Below, one piece after another: positions 43,871 to 56,000 of a stretch of 64,000 nt of DNA. The stretch spans positions 243,467 through 307,466 of the forward strand of contig JAPQWV010000653.1 of the NCBI GenBank assembly GCA_027422505.1. Reading direction: 5' to 3'. The notes below the pieces were generated by a model. That model saw nothing but the letters and a program-made list of their open reading frames with translations. It was not told the origin of the DNA and did no database searches. The position numbers and the translations under genes are program-made. The DNA is from Craterostigma plantagineum (taxonomy: Eukaryota > Streptophyta > Magnoliopsida > Lamiales > Linderniaceae). Every line of letters starts with the position of its first letter. Position 1 is the first letter of the stretch.

Positions 43871-43873
43871 CTC

Positions 43874-45600
43874 TGTAATACCCGAGTCCCATAAGTAAGC
43901 CGGCTAATAATTGATTACATGACTGCATATTATGTGTTTATTAAATTACATGCTATGACGAATTCTAGCGTAATAGAAATAATTTCGTATAAAGTATATA
44001 ATTTTTGGTGAGAACTAGTTACAAAGGAATTAGGAATTTCGAATTATGTGACAGAATAGAGTTCGAAAGGAAATAAGAATAGAATATAAGACTTAGAAAA
44101 CTTATATGGATCAATTACTTAGCTATAAGGAAATATATCTATATAATAATATTATGACATTTTTCCTTTGGGAAACTAGGACTAAGAATTATTATATAAT
44201 TTGATAACATCAATAGGAAGGAAATAATTAAACTCATATTATAAGAGTTGGTACTTAGAGGTTTGATAAGTATGAATAAAGTAAGGAAACCATCGTCATT
44301 TGACAACTATAACATGCAAAGAAATGTAGGGATAAGAATAAGATGTACATATCATAAACTGATGAGAGTGAAGCGCTATCAAATGACTAGAATAAGAGAG
44401 GAGGAGAGAACGAAACACTTCTTGAAGGAAAACCCTTGAAAACCCTAGTATAGAGAAGAGAATCCAAACAAAGACAAGACGAGCTAAGCTTGAGAGTAGG
44501 TATAACTTTCTTACCTTAATTACGAGCTTTCATCTAATTAGTAGCATATCTTAAGGAGTGTTAAAACTAAAGGTTGATGTTATAAGGGTTTTAATCTTTG
44601 AAGGTAGGTTTAATATTCAAACTGTTTTTGGGGGAAAAGACTTTTTGATCGAAGGTTTTCAGAACTTCCTAGGACAAAAGTGTTTTAGTTATGATTGGGT
44701 CGTGAAATATGAACTTCACGAACCCTAGTTTGCGAACCTTTGGCTAAATGCACTTCGAACTCTAAGAGCTTGAAGTAAGTGGATTCGCGAAGTGGGCGTG
44801 TAAGATGTAATGTCGCGAATTGGACAAGGTTGGCGGATAGGTACTTCACGAATCCTGTAACGAGCTTCACTAAAAAAGGACTTTGCGAACTAGATGAGCT
44901 TGGCGAACCCAATTTGGCGAATTAAAAAGGAGTGAGCGAGCTTCAAACCCAATTTCTCGTGTCATTGGGGTACTACTTCACGAATTGAGTATGAGACATT
45001 AGACATTAGGGAACTTGGCGAATTGTATGCTGAGCAACCAACTTCGCGAGCTCATACTGATTTAACTTCACGAATTGAGAAGAGACGTAGGTTCACGATG
45101 TACTTTGTAAGATAGAGTAGACTTCGCGAATCGAGAAGGTAGAGATAGGGTTCGTGAAGTGTAAATATATTAAGTATTTCGTGAGTTGTGAATTTCACGG
45201 ACCCTAGGGTGATTCATAAAATAAGTCACAAATCCTAAATAATGAGAGGAATTTCACGAATAGTATATTATACTATGGAACTTCCCAAGTTATTAGAATA
45301 GGCTTTGTGAAGTATTAATTCGACGAGTTAACTTAAGCTAAGTTATAAGGGTTTAAACTATTTCACGGGTTGAACCAGCTTAGCGAATTCATTTTTTTTA
45401 AATAAACACCTTTTAACACTTAAGGAGTTCAGTGTAATAAATTAAATAGTACTCTGACATTACGATTTTATGTTTAAGGTCAGTAGCTAAGAATTTCACA
45501 AGATTACTAGCAAATATTCTACGGACAACAGGTAAGTGGAAATTCCAACTACAACACATGATGTGTATGAATTATATGCTTATGTGCCTCTATGACATTA
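43874..45600 (+). repeat. Truncated Tekay-like LTR
   Basis: It starts TGTAATACCCGAGTCCC, similar to the Tekay LTR start. It contains a dense TTCGCGAA/TTCACGAA cluster at about 44695-45400 and a segment near 45520 (ACAGGTAAGTGG) placed like the Tekay LTR phrase at 16164. It ends without the expected GTCGCCACA terminus, and no primer site or coding region follows. The right border is approximate. Confidence 0.6.
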
Positions 45601-45964
45601 CGTTTCTTTCAACGGATCTATTCTTGAGCGAGTCACACAGTTATTGCTTGTCTTAACTAGTGATTCTTGGTCTCATACTCACCTTGCGATAGAACGTTAG
45701 GAAAATGATTAGGGCACTTAGTAAAGTCCTCACTCGGCGAATTATATACTTTATCAATCCTTTAACATAGCCTTTAGTCATCCATTTTGAGCCTTCTCCA
45801 AATTCCTTTTCATCTTTAGAAAACCCTTTGATCCTCCAACCGACAATCTAAAATTTCGGGGGAATGTTCAATCAAGAGAAGGAGGGGGAGAAAAACGCAC
45901 ACGAGGAATGCTCAACGCACAAAGAAAAACATACCAAAAGAACCTGCCTCTCAAAATCTATAAG

Positions 45965-46265
45965 AAGAGGGCATGGATCTTGCTGTGAACTTCTCCATCG
46001 ATAATCTCGTACACTAGTCAGAACGGCTGGAAAGAGGAGCACCATGAAGTGAACTTCTCCAACGATAATCCGGTCTTATATCGAGACAACGAGAAGAGGA
46101 GCACGGCCTTAAGTTCGAATTCCATAACTGTAACGTCTTCAAATCGATAATCTCTGAAACCTCTCTAGGGATTAAGAGAAAAGGAGCACGGTATCGGCCA
46201 GAGAACCAACAAGAACTTCGCCTTAGATAATCTCTCAGCCTCATAGAGAAGCGGAGCTTCAGCTT
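45965..46265 (+). repeat. Four degenerate units of about 75 bp (Sire-D copy)
   Basis: Each unit has GAACTTCTCC- or AAGTTCG-like sequence, then GATAATCT/C, then GAGAAGAGGAGCAC. Unit ends GAGGAGCAC fall near 46040, 46110 and 46185, with a weaker one (GAAGCGGAGC) near 46250. The same array occurs in Sire-C at 55790-56100 in the other orientation. Confidence 0.7.
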
Positions 46266-46730
46266 GAGCAAGTGCAGAAAATTTACGAAAGATAAAAGGA
46301 TGAAAAATACAAAAAGACGAAAGAGAATAATGCCGAAAAGGAGAACGACGAAGGAATGGAAGATGACGTAAAGCTCACTTTTCCCAACAAGTTCCCTTCC
46401 CTTCCCTTCTTAGTCATAACCAAATTAAAGCCTTCAAAGTCCCTTTAGTTCCAAAACAACGATCTCTCGCTCGGTGAAATGATTAAAAGCGCCCCGATCA
46501 CAGGTAAATTGACTTAATATGACTGTTGACTTGAGTGATATAAATATAAAAATCACTAATCAAAAATAAATGAGCGCTAGAGCGAACCTAGTGGAAGTTG
46601 TTGAAATGGATCCTACTTTGAACCTAAGACTTTAGTTTGCTGATGAGACTTGCCGGCATAAAATCTTTCAAGTGTCTTGTGAATCTTTAGGCGTGACAAT
46701 GATCGAAGCAAAATAATTTGCCCACATACT

Positions 46731-46770
46731 ATTAATATATATATATAATATATATATATATATATAATAA
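46731..46770. repeat. AT microsatellite
   Basis: Alternating TA/AT tracts within the Sire-D non-coding region; the matching place in Sire-C (about 55305-55325) has only a short TATATGTATATA. Confidence 0.85.
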
Positions 46771-49012
46771 AACAAAAATTATAAATAAAAATATTTTTTA
46801 TCGCACATTCTGATATGCAATATGACTTTGCATTTGAACTGAATTGATTAAATGCGAATTTCTTGCCCATACCCTAACGCATGAGTACATGATTAGGGAA
46901 CATGTATCTAGGAGAAATTGTCTAAATTGCGAACTACATGTTTGGTACTTGAAATTGATACTATATGCATTCACGCTAAATCAATTTTTTGTGCACAATT
47001 TGAGGGGGAGCATTTACAAAAATTAATGCCTTGAGCTCCAAATTATTTTGATGACCTTTCTCTAAGTATTGCAGAATAAATGAGGAAGACTTCACGAATT
47101 GATCCTGACTTGGAGTACACGGCAATAGTTCGAATTTTGAATGGTTAAATATTTGGATCGTAACGTGCTTTGTGATTATGAATTTAACCAATTATCTTCA
47201 AAAATATTTCAGGGGAAGCCTAACATAGAAAAATTGCTTCCAAAATTAACTAATATTCTCGACATTTTTGCTCTAAGTATTGCATATTTACAAAATTTGA
47301 AGATGGAGCCAGATGTCACTGTTCAGAAATTACAGGGAGTTAATTACAAATTTCTTTCATACATAGGGGGAGCAATTATGTGGTCTTTACTTAAAATTAG
47401 AATCAATCTGAAAACTTCGAAAAACTTATTATGGCAAAAGTTGGGCGAAATTAGTAATTCAATCGCAGTTTCTCGAGCGAAAATCAATTTGGGACCAAAT
47501 GTTAATTTTTGCTCCACATTTGTCGAGCGAAAATCAAATAGGGACCCAATGAAAATTTTCGATCTGAGTTTCTCGAGCGAAAAACTCAAATTGGGCCTGA
47601 ATAATTGCGAACTTAAAAAGTCCGATAAGCCCAATTTGACACAGTAACTTTTGCAGTCGAAAAATCCCTAAATATACGCGTAAACCCTCAATCGCAAAAT
47701 TCATCAGTCAAAAATTTTTATCTCGTTGCAAAACTCTTTCCAAAAGACGAAAAGAATCACTTTAAAATCCTTAATCTTTCCACTGATTTTCATCTTTTTA
47801 AGGTAGATTCGACATCCTTTAGGCGTTTACGTGTGTTTAAACTCTATTTGCATCTACATTTTGCAATTTTTCGCCAAGATTTGATGATAGATTTCATGTG
47901 TCTGTAACTGTGAAGCCTCGAAGGCTACTGTTCCGCGATTTAAACCTGTTTCTGTGTTTCAAATGGGTTTACAATTGTGAAGTAAGATAGATATTAGGTT
48001 TACAGTAACAGTGATGGTGTAGATTTTGATTCTCTGAGTTTTAAAGCAAAAATCTAAGTCTCGGCAAAACTGAGTTTTGAAACGTTTGAAGGCGTCGAAA
48101 AACTTTTTCTATCGCAAACAGTTTCAATCCAATTTCAATTCGATTGAGTCACTGTTTGCAGCGTAAAAGTTTTTCGATTGCTAAAAGACTTATTTGTTAA
48201 AGATAAATGACGTAGGTGCAATTAAGTCTCGAGTGAAAAACTTAACATCGGAAACAGTAAATTTCCATTTCAATTTTGTTCGCGGTCGTAAATTTTAGCA
48301 GCGAGAAAATTAATTTTTCGACGATAAAATTTCTCGATGTGTAAAAGAACATAAAGATGATTTAATTGATCGTAAATTTTCTCGGCGAGTCACCTAGTTT
48401 CTCGTTGTCAATTTGCTCGATCGTAAAATTTCGCAGCGAAGATAAATTTTAAAATCGAAAAACTTCTCGCTCGACAACTTTCACAACGAAAAATTTTATT
48501 AACGCGCGAAAAAGTTCTTGATCGTAAATTTACGCGGAAATCAATTTTCTCGATCGCAAATTTACACGGAAATTTTCTCGATCGCAAAATTTATCGGCTA
48601 CAGTACCACGTTTTAAGTTCAAACACTTAGAAAATTTCTCTAAGTCATTTTCACTGTAGCAATCTTCAATAAATAAAATTTTCGATCGAAAAATAGAACG
48701 GGGATTTGAAATTGAAAATTCGCACATAGGAAATCAATTTGAGAATTTCAATTCTCGCGCGATAAAATCATGGAGTGAATAGTGTATTTCAACACTTAGT
48801 AAAATTTCGACCATATTTACATGACCTATATATACATATGTCGAAAATTTCAATTTCTCTTCAATAGTTCATTTCGTATACTTATGTATTCATGATTTCA
48901 AATGTGAAATTATCGAACGTACAATAAAGTGATTCATTACTATGGCTTGATAAATTCCAATTTCGACTCAAATTAATTTTTGGACTAATGATTTGTTTTT
49001 CTAAATTATCAG

Positions 49013-49115
49013 ATGGAAAACTTTCCAGCATATGGCTACAATCTGTACCTAAGTGTACCAGACACTTATTATCAGCTCGACACAACCACCTTTGGGTGCC
49101 CTGATGAGATCATAA
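49013..49115 (+). pseudogene. Sire-D ORF3, first 34 codons
   Basis: It starts MENFPAYGYNLYLSVPDTYY and continues to FGCPDEII, matching the Sire-C ORF3 start. ATG follows a pyrimidine-rich tract ending AAATTATCAG. The frame is interrupted by the Sire-C LTR at 49116. Confidence 0.75.
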
Positions 49116-49466
49116 TGTTAAGTCCTGATTTATCAACTCAACGATCCTAGACTTGAATCCTAAGGTAATCGATAGGAATTATACGAATTGAAGAACGATC
49201 GAAAACCTTTCTTTAGAGCGCGCGAGAGAGAAACTTTGTAGTGAGAGAATGTTTTCTGATTTTCTCTCTCTAGGATTGGATTTGCAAGCCTTTTGGATCA
49301 ATTCTAAAAATTCTCTATTAAGTTCAATGTTTGTACATCTATTTATACCAAACATACTTGGTATAAATTACAAACTAAGTCCTAAACTTAGGATAATTAC
49401 AGTGAAAGCCCCTAATCTACGAAAACAACTAATTAAATCAAAGCACAACTAAATTGATATCCTACA
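49116..49466 (-). repeat. Sire-C 3' LTR
   Basis: It is 351 bp, with plus-strand ends TGTTAAGTCC and ATATCCTACA, adjoining a polypurine tract. No partner LTR is in the window. Confidence 0.8.
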
Positions 49467-52400
49467 TTCTTCCCCTTTGTGCTTGATTTCTCTTCTGCGC
49501 TGTCTGTCCTCGCCGGGCATAGTACGATCTGTGCAAGCCCAGCGCATGCTCGAAATTCCTGAGCGTGTTCCTCAGCTCCAGTCGCTTCTCGATATCATCT
49601 TGTAGTTCCATTAGGAGCGGTTGTTCTCTCACGTATCTGTGGATCCTCAGCATTGTCTCTCTCTTGATTTCTTCCAACCGTTTCTCTATGTTCTTCCTGA
49701 TGACCTTGAACGTCCCATCACAAAACTTTTGTACTTCAGTCTTCAACATCAACCTAGTCTTCTTAGCGATCGGATTATGGTAGGTGATGCCTAGGACTGA
49801 GCTGATGTGCACGTGATTGTTGGGAAGCGCTTCGATCTTAGGTCCCTTGTTGAGCGGTGCGGTCATGTTGACCTTCTTCATATTGCTCTCCAGAGCCATC
49901 TGAAGGTCGTGTGCGGCGAAGTACTTGACTTGTCGCATCATGTACCAGTAGAGTCCCTCGAGTCCTTCTTTTTTGATGAAGCCTTGAGGACCCTTGTATT
50001 TCTCCACATACAATTGGTAGAGGTTGTACACCTCCTCGGCATGGAGATACGGTAGGTCACTCTCGCTCAATTCTTCTCGAGTTCGATCTACTCGCTTAAT
50101 TGCGTAATATGGTGTTGGAAGTCGTCCTTCGGCACAGAAGATGCTGAGGAGCTGACAAATGGGAGGTAGACTCTTATGGTGACTCTTGACTTGTGCTTTA
50201 GTCACCCTCAATCTCATGTCAGGTCCAAGGTGGGTCAGCATCCAGAGATATGTCATTCTCTTTTGCTGATCCCAGTGGTAGATCCCTCTTAGTACGAACT
50301 CATTCGGCTCCTTGATCTTGTCCAGTGACCTCCAAATGTGCTCTCTAATTTCTTCAATAAAGGGGATTTCTATTATGATGTTTTCCCATGGCGTGTTGAT
50401 TGGACAGTCCCTGGCATCTGTCTTGTTGGGGAAACTGCCCGTTGCGCAATCAACTCCGGAAGCCTTGGGAGCTCTTGGTCGTGACTTCACCTTTCTGAAG
50501 CTCTTCGTCTTCTATCAGCACTAGGTCCACCGAAGCTTGCTGTAAGAATTGACGAACGTCCTTAAGCCGTTGTCTCTGATGCTCATCGGGCATGGAATGG
50601 GTCATCCACTGTCCTTTGAATATGTACTTATCGAGGAATTCATGCGGATTGACACCATGTCCTAATGGTCCCGATTGGTCTTGAGCAGCTGAGGGAGTAG
50701 CTTGGGTCTACACCAGGGCCACGAACATGGCGGCACTTGCTTCTTTTTTCGGAAGCAAGGGGCTTGTGAGATTCATTGGTGTAGGCGGAGGCGTCCTTAG
50801 AGTGAAGGACGATGGGTCGATTTGGGTTGTATGGGTTGTATGAGTGGTGCGGTGCGTGGTGGTGGTTGTTTGGGTAGTGGTTTGCGAGGTTTCAGTGGCT
50901 CCAGCGCTTGTCTGTGCGGCACCCGAGCCTTGTCTCCGACCTCTTGTCATGATCCTATGCCTTTTCTCTCCCTCATGATGACCTTGATCATGTGGGTCGT
51001 CATGTTGACGTCAGGAGCGGGAGCTTGTCCTTGGCATGATTCGGTAGGATCAGGACGGTCCACGAGACGGCGGAAGAGGTCCTCTTCTTCCTGCGTTCGA
51101 GTAGTCAACTCGAGTAGGCATGCCACTAATATGGAGTGGAGGTCGCTGGTGGGTATGGTGGCTGGGTTTATGAGGTTGTGTGAGAGGATGGGTGTGGCAA
51201 TTGGGAAGAGTTGTGTGGGTTGAGTGGGTGTGAGGATGGGTTGTGAAGAAGACGGCTCTGAGACGGGTGCTTTCCCACGATCTTGGCGGGACGTCTCGAT
51301 GGCATTCCGCACGCTCCCTATCATTTTGTTCTTCAAAAGAACATAGTGGTGCGGAGAGAGCGGCCTAAAGACGGTCTTCGGTCACATATGGGACGGACGC
51401 CTCCGTCGATGATGGACCAGGTCGACCAATGTCGCCTGTTGACAACTCTTGAGCAGACACCGGCTCCTCAGGTTGGCTCGTAGTCACTTGAGGTTGTGAC
51501 TGTTCGAGACCTTCACCCAATCCTTGAGTTGAATCTTGGAGATTCTCCTCTATGGGTGTTGTTGCAGGTTCAGAGTGAACCTACGTATCATACACGGTAG
51601 GGGCTGGGCCGGTAATGATTGGCAGTTGGACTTCGGCCTCAGCGCTTGGAGTGATGACAGGCGCTGTGTCTGATGTGGTGGTGACAGTGGTGAAGAGGGA
51701 CTCGAGTTGTATGCTCAAACGCCTTGGAGTCCTTCTCATGAGTTGGATCTCCTCATCGCACTCGGTGTCTGATGAGGTAGGCGGGTGTGGGGAGGGTTCT
51801 CGTGCAACATCCTCTCCGGCTTGTTCCGTCACCTGAGGCTCGATGGGTTGAATCGTGGAAATCAGAGCCTCAGTCTCTGGCGTCGTGGCCAGTGGAGGTG
51901 AGTTGTGCCCCGTTTCAGCTCTGGGCTGTGTTGCCTGTTGTAGGATCTCGTCAAGCGATCCTTGGAACACGCCGACTACAATGGCCACTTCAGCACCTAG
52001 AGGTTGTTGTGGAGCCTCTAGTTCCAACTCTCTGCCACTGCATCAATCAACGTGGCATCTTCATCAGGAAGTTGTACGTCCTGAGTTGGATGCTCCTGTT
52101 CTAGCTCTTCAGCCACCTGATATATCAGTTCGGCCTCGGGGCTAGGTGGTTGCTATTGGTGGCGAGGTCTCACATGGAAGTGTGTCGGGAATCCTCTGAT
52201 CATCTTTTCGGTGAGATGATTGTCCCGACAGAATCTCTGGTATTCGGCTCCCGAGGGGTCGGCAAGCCGCAACAGCTTGAACGGAATAGCCATGGATGGC
52301 TGGTCCAAATCCGTCAGTTGGGGTTGTGGAAGAATTTTAGCCGCGGTGGTTGATAATCTCCATGTAGTTTAATAATCACAGAGAACCACCGGGCGTAGGA

Positions 52401-53022
52401 ACATTCTTCGATCTTTTGTTCTCTCGTTGTCTGATCTGTTCAGCTAAGTCATTCTAGATCAGTTGAGCAAAATCGTAATTTCGCGAGAACATAATCCCGT
52501 GGAAGATTCTGAGGATGTGGTTATTTCCTTTGTCGAAACCTGCGTGCTTTGGCGAAAGACATTTGTTGATAATCCCGAACAATGTCTTCCATGGGTAAGG
52601 GATGTCGTTGCTCTGAACTTGAGAAAGCTTTGGGAGCGGCAGACCGTATCCCATGTGAAGGACGTCACGCACCATCTCTGCACCCGTGGGCAGAGGGTCG
52701 TAGTTGTGGCTGAACGGTAAGTCCATGGTGAGGCCCAGATCATCTTTGCTAAAGCTGATGTGCCTCATCCCAATCACCGTGGTGAAGCGGTATGTCCCGT
52801 CAACTACGAGGCTTTTGATCATCCCCCAAAATTGTTGAAGGTAGACCATCGGTACAGAGGCCGTCACCGTGAGAGCATGCCGGAGGGGATGGCCTTGAGG
52901 ATTGACACTATTATCTCGTCAGGGCACCTAAAGGTGGTCGTGTCGAGTTGATAATTAGTGTCTGGTACGCTTAGGTACATGTTATGATCATAGATGTGGT
53001 TATAAGCTGGATAGTTTGCCAT
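49462..53022 (-). pseudogene. Sire-C ORF3, long post-pol ORF
   Basis: It starts at 53022 (MANYPAYNHIYDHNMYLSVP) directly after CTATTTCAG. The N-terminal domain has CPDEIIVSILK, a one-base frame shift near 52890, VPMVYLQQFWGMIKS, VLHMGYGLPLP and NHILRIFHGIMFSRNYDFAQ. The centre (about 52100-50710) is Pro/Thr/Gln-rich with several stops and repeated EELE and APQQPLGAEV phrases. The C-terminal domain is open from 50490: IREHIWRSLDKIKEPNEFVL, GPDMRLRV, YMMRQVKYFAAHDLQMALES, KFCDGTFKVI and LRNFEHALGLHRSYYARRG. Both ends match Sire-A ORF3. The frame passes through the polypurine tract into the LTR. Function is unknown. Confidence 0.82.
49467..49478 (-). other. Sire-C polypurine tract, inside the ORF3 frame
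   Basis: The minus strand reads AAAGGGGAAGAA before TGTAGG. ORF3 is still open across it and stops at TAG three bases into the LTR. Confidence 0.8.
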
Positions 53023-56000
53023 CTGAAATAGAACAATTAAAAAATAAACAAATCATTAGTCCTGAAATTTTGAGTAGAAATTGGAATTTACCAAACCATA
53101 GTTATGAATCACATTATTGCATGTTTGACAAATTCACATGTGAGATCATGAATTCGCACATAGGTCTACGAAATGAATTATTGAAGAGAAAATGGAATTT
53201 TCGATATATGTATATATAGGGCATGTGAGTTTGGTCGAAATTTTACTACGTGTTGAAATACACTATTCATTCCGTGCTTTTTATCGAGCGAGAATTGAAA
53301 TTCTCAAATTGAATTCCAAAGTGCGAATTTTCAATTTCAAATGTTCTATTTTTCGATCGAAAATTTTATTATTGAAGATCGCTACAGTGAAAAAGACTTA
53401 GAGAATTTTCTAAGTGTTGGAACTTAAAACATGGTACTGTAGCCGATAGGTTTTACGATCGAGAAAAATATCCTTGTAAATTTGATCGAGAAATTTGATT
53501 TCCACGTAAATTTACAATTGAGAAATTTCTCGCGCGTGAATAAAAGTTTTCGTTGTAAAGGTTGTAGAGCGAGAAAGGTTTTCGATTTTAAAATAAATTT
53601 TCGCTGCGAAATTTTACGATCTAGAAAATTGTCAACGAGAAACTAGGTGACTCGCCGAGAAATTTTCGATCAGTTAAAATCATCGCTAAGTTCTTTTACC
53701 ATCAAGAAATTTTATCGTCAAAAAATTAATTTTCTCGCCGCTAAAATTTATGACCGAGAACAAAATTGAAATCAAAATTTACTGTTTTCGATGTTAAGTT
53801 TTTATCTATTTCGCTCAGGTATCTTTCGCTCGCATAAAATCAAAATTAGATTTGTCGATTGTAAGTATTTTTCGATCTACATCAGCTATCTTATCGACTA
53901 AGTCAACATTTTAGCGATCGAAGATCTTTTACTATGCAAACAGTGACTCAACTAAATTCGATTGCAACTCTTTGCGATCGAAAAAGTTCTTCGACTGCGT
54001 TAAACCTTCAAAACCCAGTGTGGTCGGAACTTAGATTTTTCGCTCTTAAAAGCAGAAAATCGAAAGAGTATACTACCAGAATCATCACAAACACCGAATC
54101 TATCTTAACTGCAGTCTTTAACCCAGATTAAACACATAATATTGTCGTAATCGTTGTAAAATAGCATTCGAGTGTTCATAGTTTTAAAAACAGGCTAGAA
54201 TCTACCAGAATCATGCGAAGAATCACAGTATATGGATGCAAATGAAATTTAAACACACGCTAATCCCTACAGAATGTCGATTCTACCTTATAAAGACGAA
54301 AATCAGTTGAAAAATTGAGGATTTTGAAAGATTTTGTTTTCGTCTTTTGATAAGGGTTTTTCGAGAGAGAAAACTTTTCGACTGATGAATTTTACGATTA
54401 AGGGTTTGTGCGTGTATTTAGGGATTTTTCGACTGCAAAAGTTACTGTGTCAAATTGGGCTTATTGGACTTTTAAAGTTCGCAAATTCTTCAGGCCCAAT
54501 TTTGAGTTTTTCGCTCGAGAAACTCAGATCGAAAATTTTCATTGGGTCCCTATTTGATTTTCGCTAGACAAATTTGGAGCGAAAATTAACATTTGGTCCC
54601 AAATAGATTTTTACTCGAGAAACTGCGATTGAAAATTACATAGTTCGCCTACTTTTGCGATAGTAAGTTTTTCGAAGTTTTCAGATTGACTCTACTTTCA
54701 AGTAAAGACCACATAATTGCTCCCCCCATGTATGAAATAAATATGTAATTAACTCCCTGTAATTTTCGAACAGTGACATCTGTCCCCATCTTCAAATTTC
54801 GTAAATCTGCAATACTTAGAGCAAGAATGTCGAGAATATTAGAGTATTTCTTGGAAGCAATTTTCTATTTTAGGCTTCTCCTGAAACAATTTCAAGATAA
54901 GGTGGTTAAATTCAAAATCACAAGACACGTTACGATCCAATTATTTAACCATCCAAAATTAAAACAAATGTCGTGTACTCCAGTCAGATCAATTCGTGAA
55001 GTCTTCTTCATTTAATCTGCAACACTTAGAGAGATCATCAAAGTAGTTTGGAGCTCAAGGCACAAATTTTGTAAATGCTCCCCCTCAAATCGTGCACCAA
55101 AAATTGATTTAGCACGAAGGCATATGAAATCAATTTCAAGTACCAAACATGTAGTACACAATTTAGACAGTTTCTCCTAGATACATGGTTCAAAATATTA
55201 CTTGAGGGTATGAGCAAGAAATTCGCATTTAATCAATTCAGTTCAAATGCAAAGTCATATTGAATTTTAGAATGTGCGAAAAAAAATTATATGATTAATT
55301 TTTTTTATATATGTATATATTAATTTTATTAATAGTATGGGGCCAGATTATTTTGCTTCGATCATTGTCACGCCTAAAAATCACAAGACACTTGGAAGAT
55401 TTTATGCCGTCAAATCCTGTCAGCAAACTAAAGTCCTAAGTTCAAAGTAGGATCCATTTTGAAAACTCTCACTAGGTTCGCTCTATCGCTCATTTATTTT
55501 TGACTAGGGATTTTTATATTTATATCTCTCAAGTCAACACAAGTCATATTAAGTCAATTTACCTGTGATCGAGGCGCTTTTAATCATTTCACCAAGCGAG
55601 AGGTCGTCGTTTTGGAGTTAAAGGGACTTTGAGGCTTTAATTTGGTTATGACTAAGAAGAGAAGGGAAGTCTTTTGGGAAAAGTGAGCTTTATGTCATCT
55701 TCCATTCCTTCGTCGTTCTCCTTTACTTCGGCATTTTTCTCTTTCGTCTTTTTGTCTTTTTCATCCTTTTATCTTTTCTAAATTTTCAGCACTTGCTCAA
55801 GCTGAAGCTCCGCATCTCTACGAGGCTGAGAGATTATCTAAGGCGAAGTTCTTCTTATTGGTTCTCGGGCCAATACAGTGCTCCTTTTCTCTTAATCCCT
55901 AGAGAGGTTTCAGAGATTATCGATTTGAAGAAGTTCACAGTTATGGAATTCGAACCAAAGCCGTGCTCCTCTTCTCGTTGTCTCGATACAAGACCGGATT

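Larger units (their letters stand above)
40997..43873 (+). mobile_element. Tat/Retand-type Gypsy fragment (LTR end, primer site, gag), resuming after Tekay
   Basis: The sequence continues from 14994 across the Tekay insertion. Bases 41002-41585 look like the end of an LTR (GCGGACGTAGGATACC, CACGTAAAATTTGTGTCTC). A TGGCGCC primer site and a long gag follow. The left LTR border must lie in or near 14723-14994 but I could not fix it. The right side is cut at 43873 by another LTR; pol is not in this window. Confidence 0.75.
45770..49115 (+). mobile_element. Sire-D, left part: Sirevirus post-pol region and ORF3 start
   Basis: It is the reverse complement of Sire-C 53000-56340: the four-unit repeat, AGGGGGAG boxes at about 45887, 47003 and 47365, and the TCGATCG/TCGAAAA-rich stretch all recur in opposite orientation. 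ORF3 starts at 49013. The element is cut at 49115 by Sire-C and appears to resume at 62471. The 168-codon frame at 47141-47647 is not conserved in Sire-C, so I do not call it a gene. Confidence 0.8.

Noticed and set aside
47141..47647. 168-codon plus-strand ORF in the Sire-D spacer
   Set aside because: The inverted copy in Sire-C (about 54460-54960) does not keep the frame, and the composition is that of the surrounding TCGAAAA-rich non-coding DNA.
50822..51223. 133-codon plus-strand ORF with Cys/Gly-rich composition
   Set aside because: It is antisense to the Thr/Pro/His-rich part of Sire-C ORF3; its near relatives are equally antisense artefacts.
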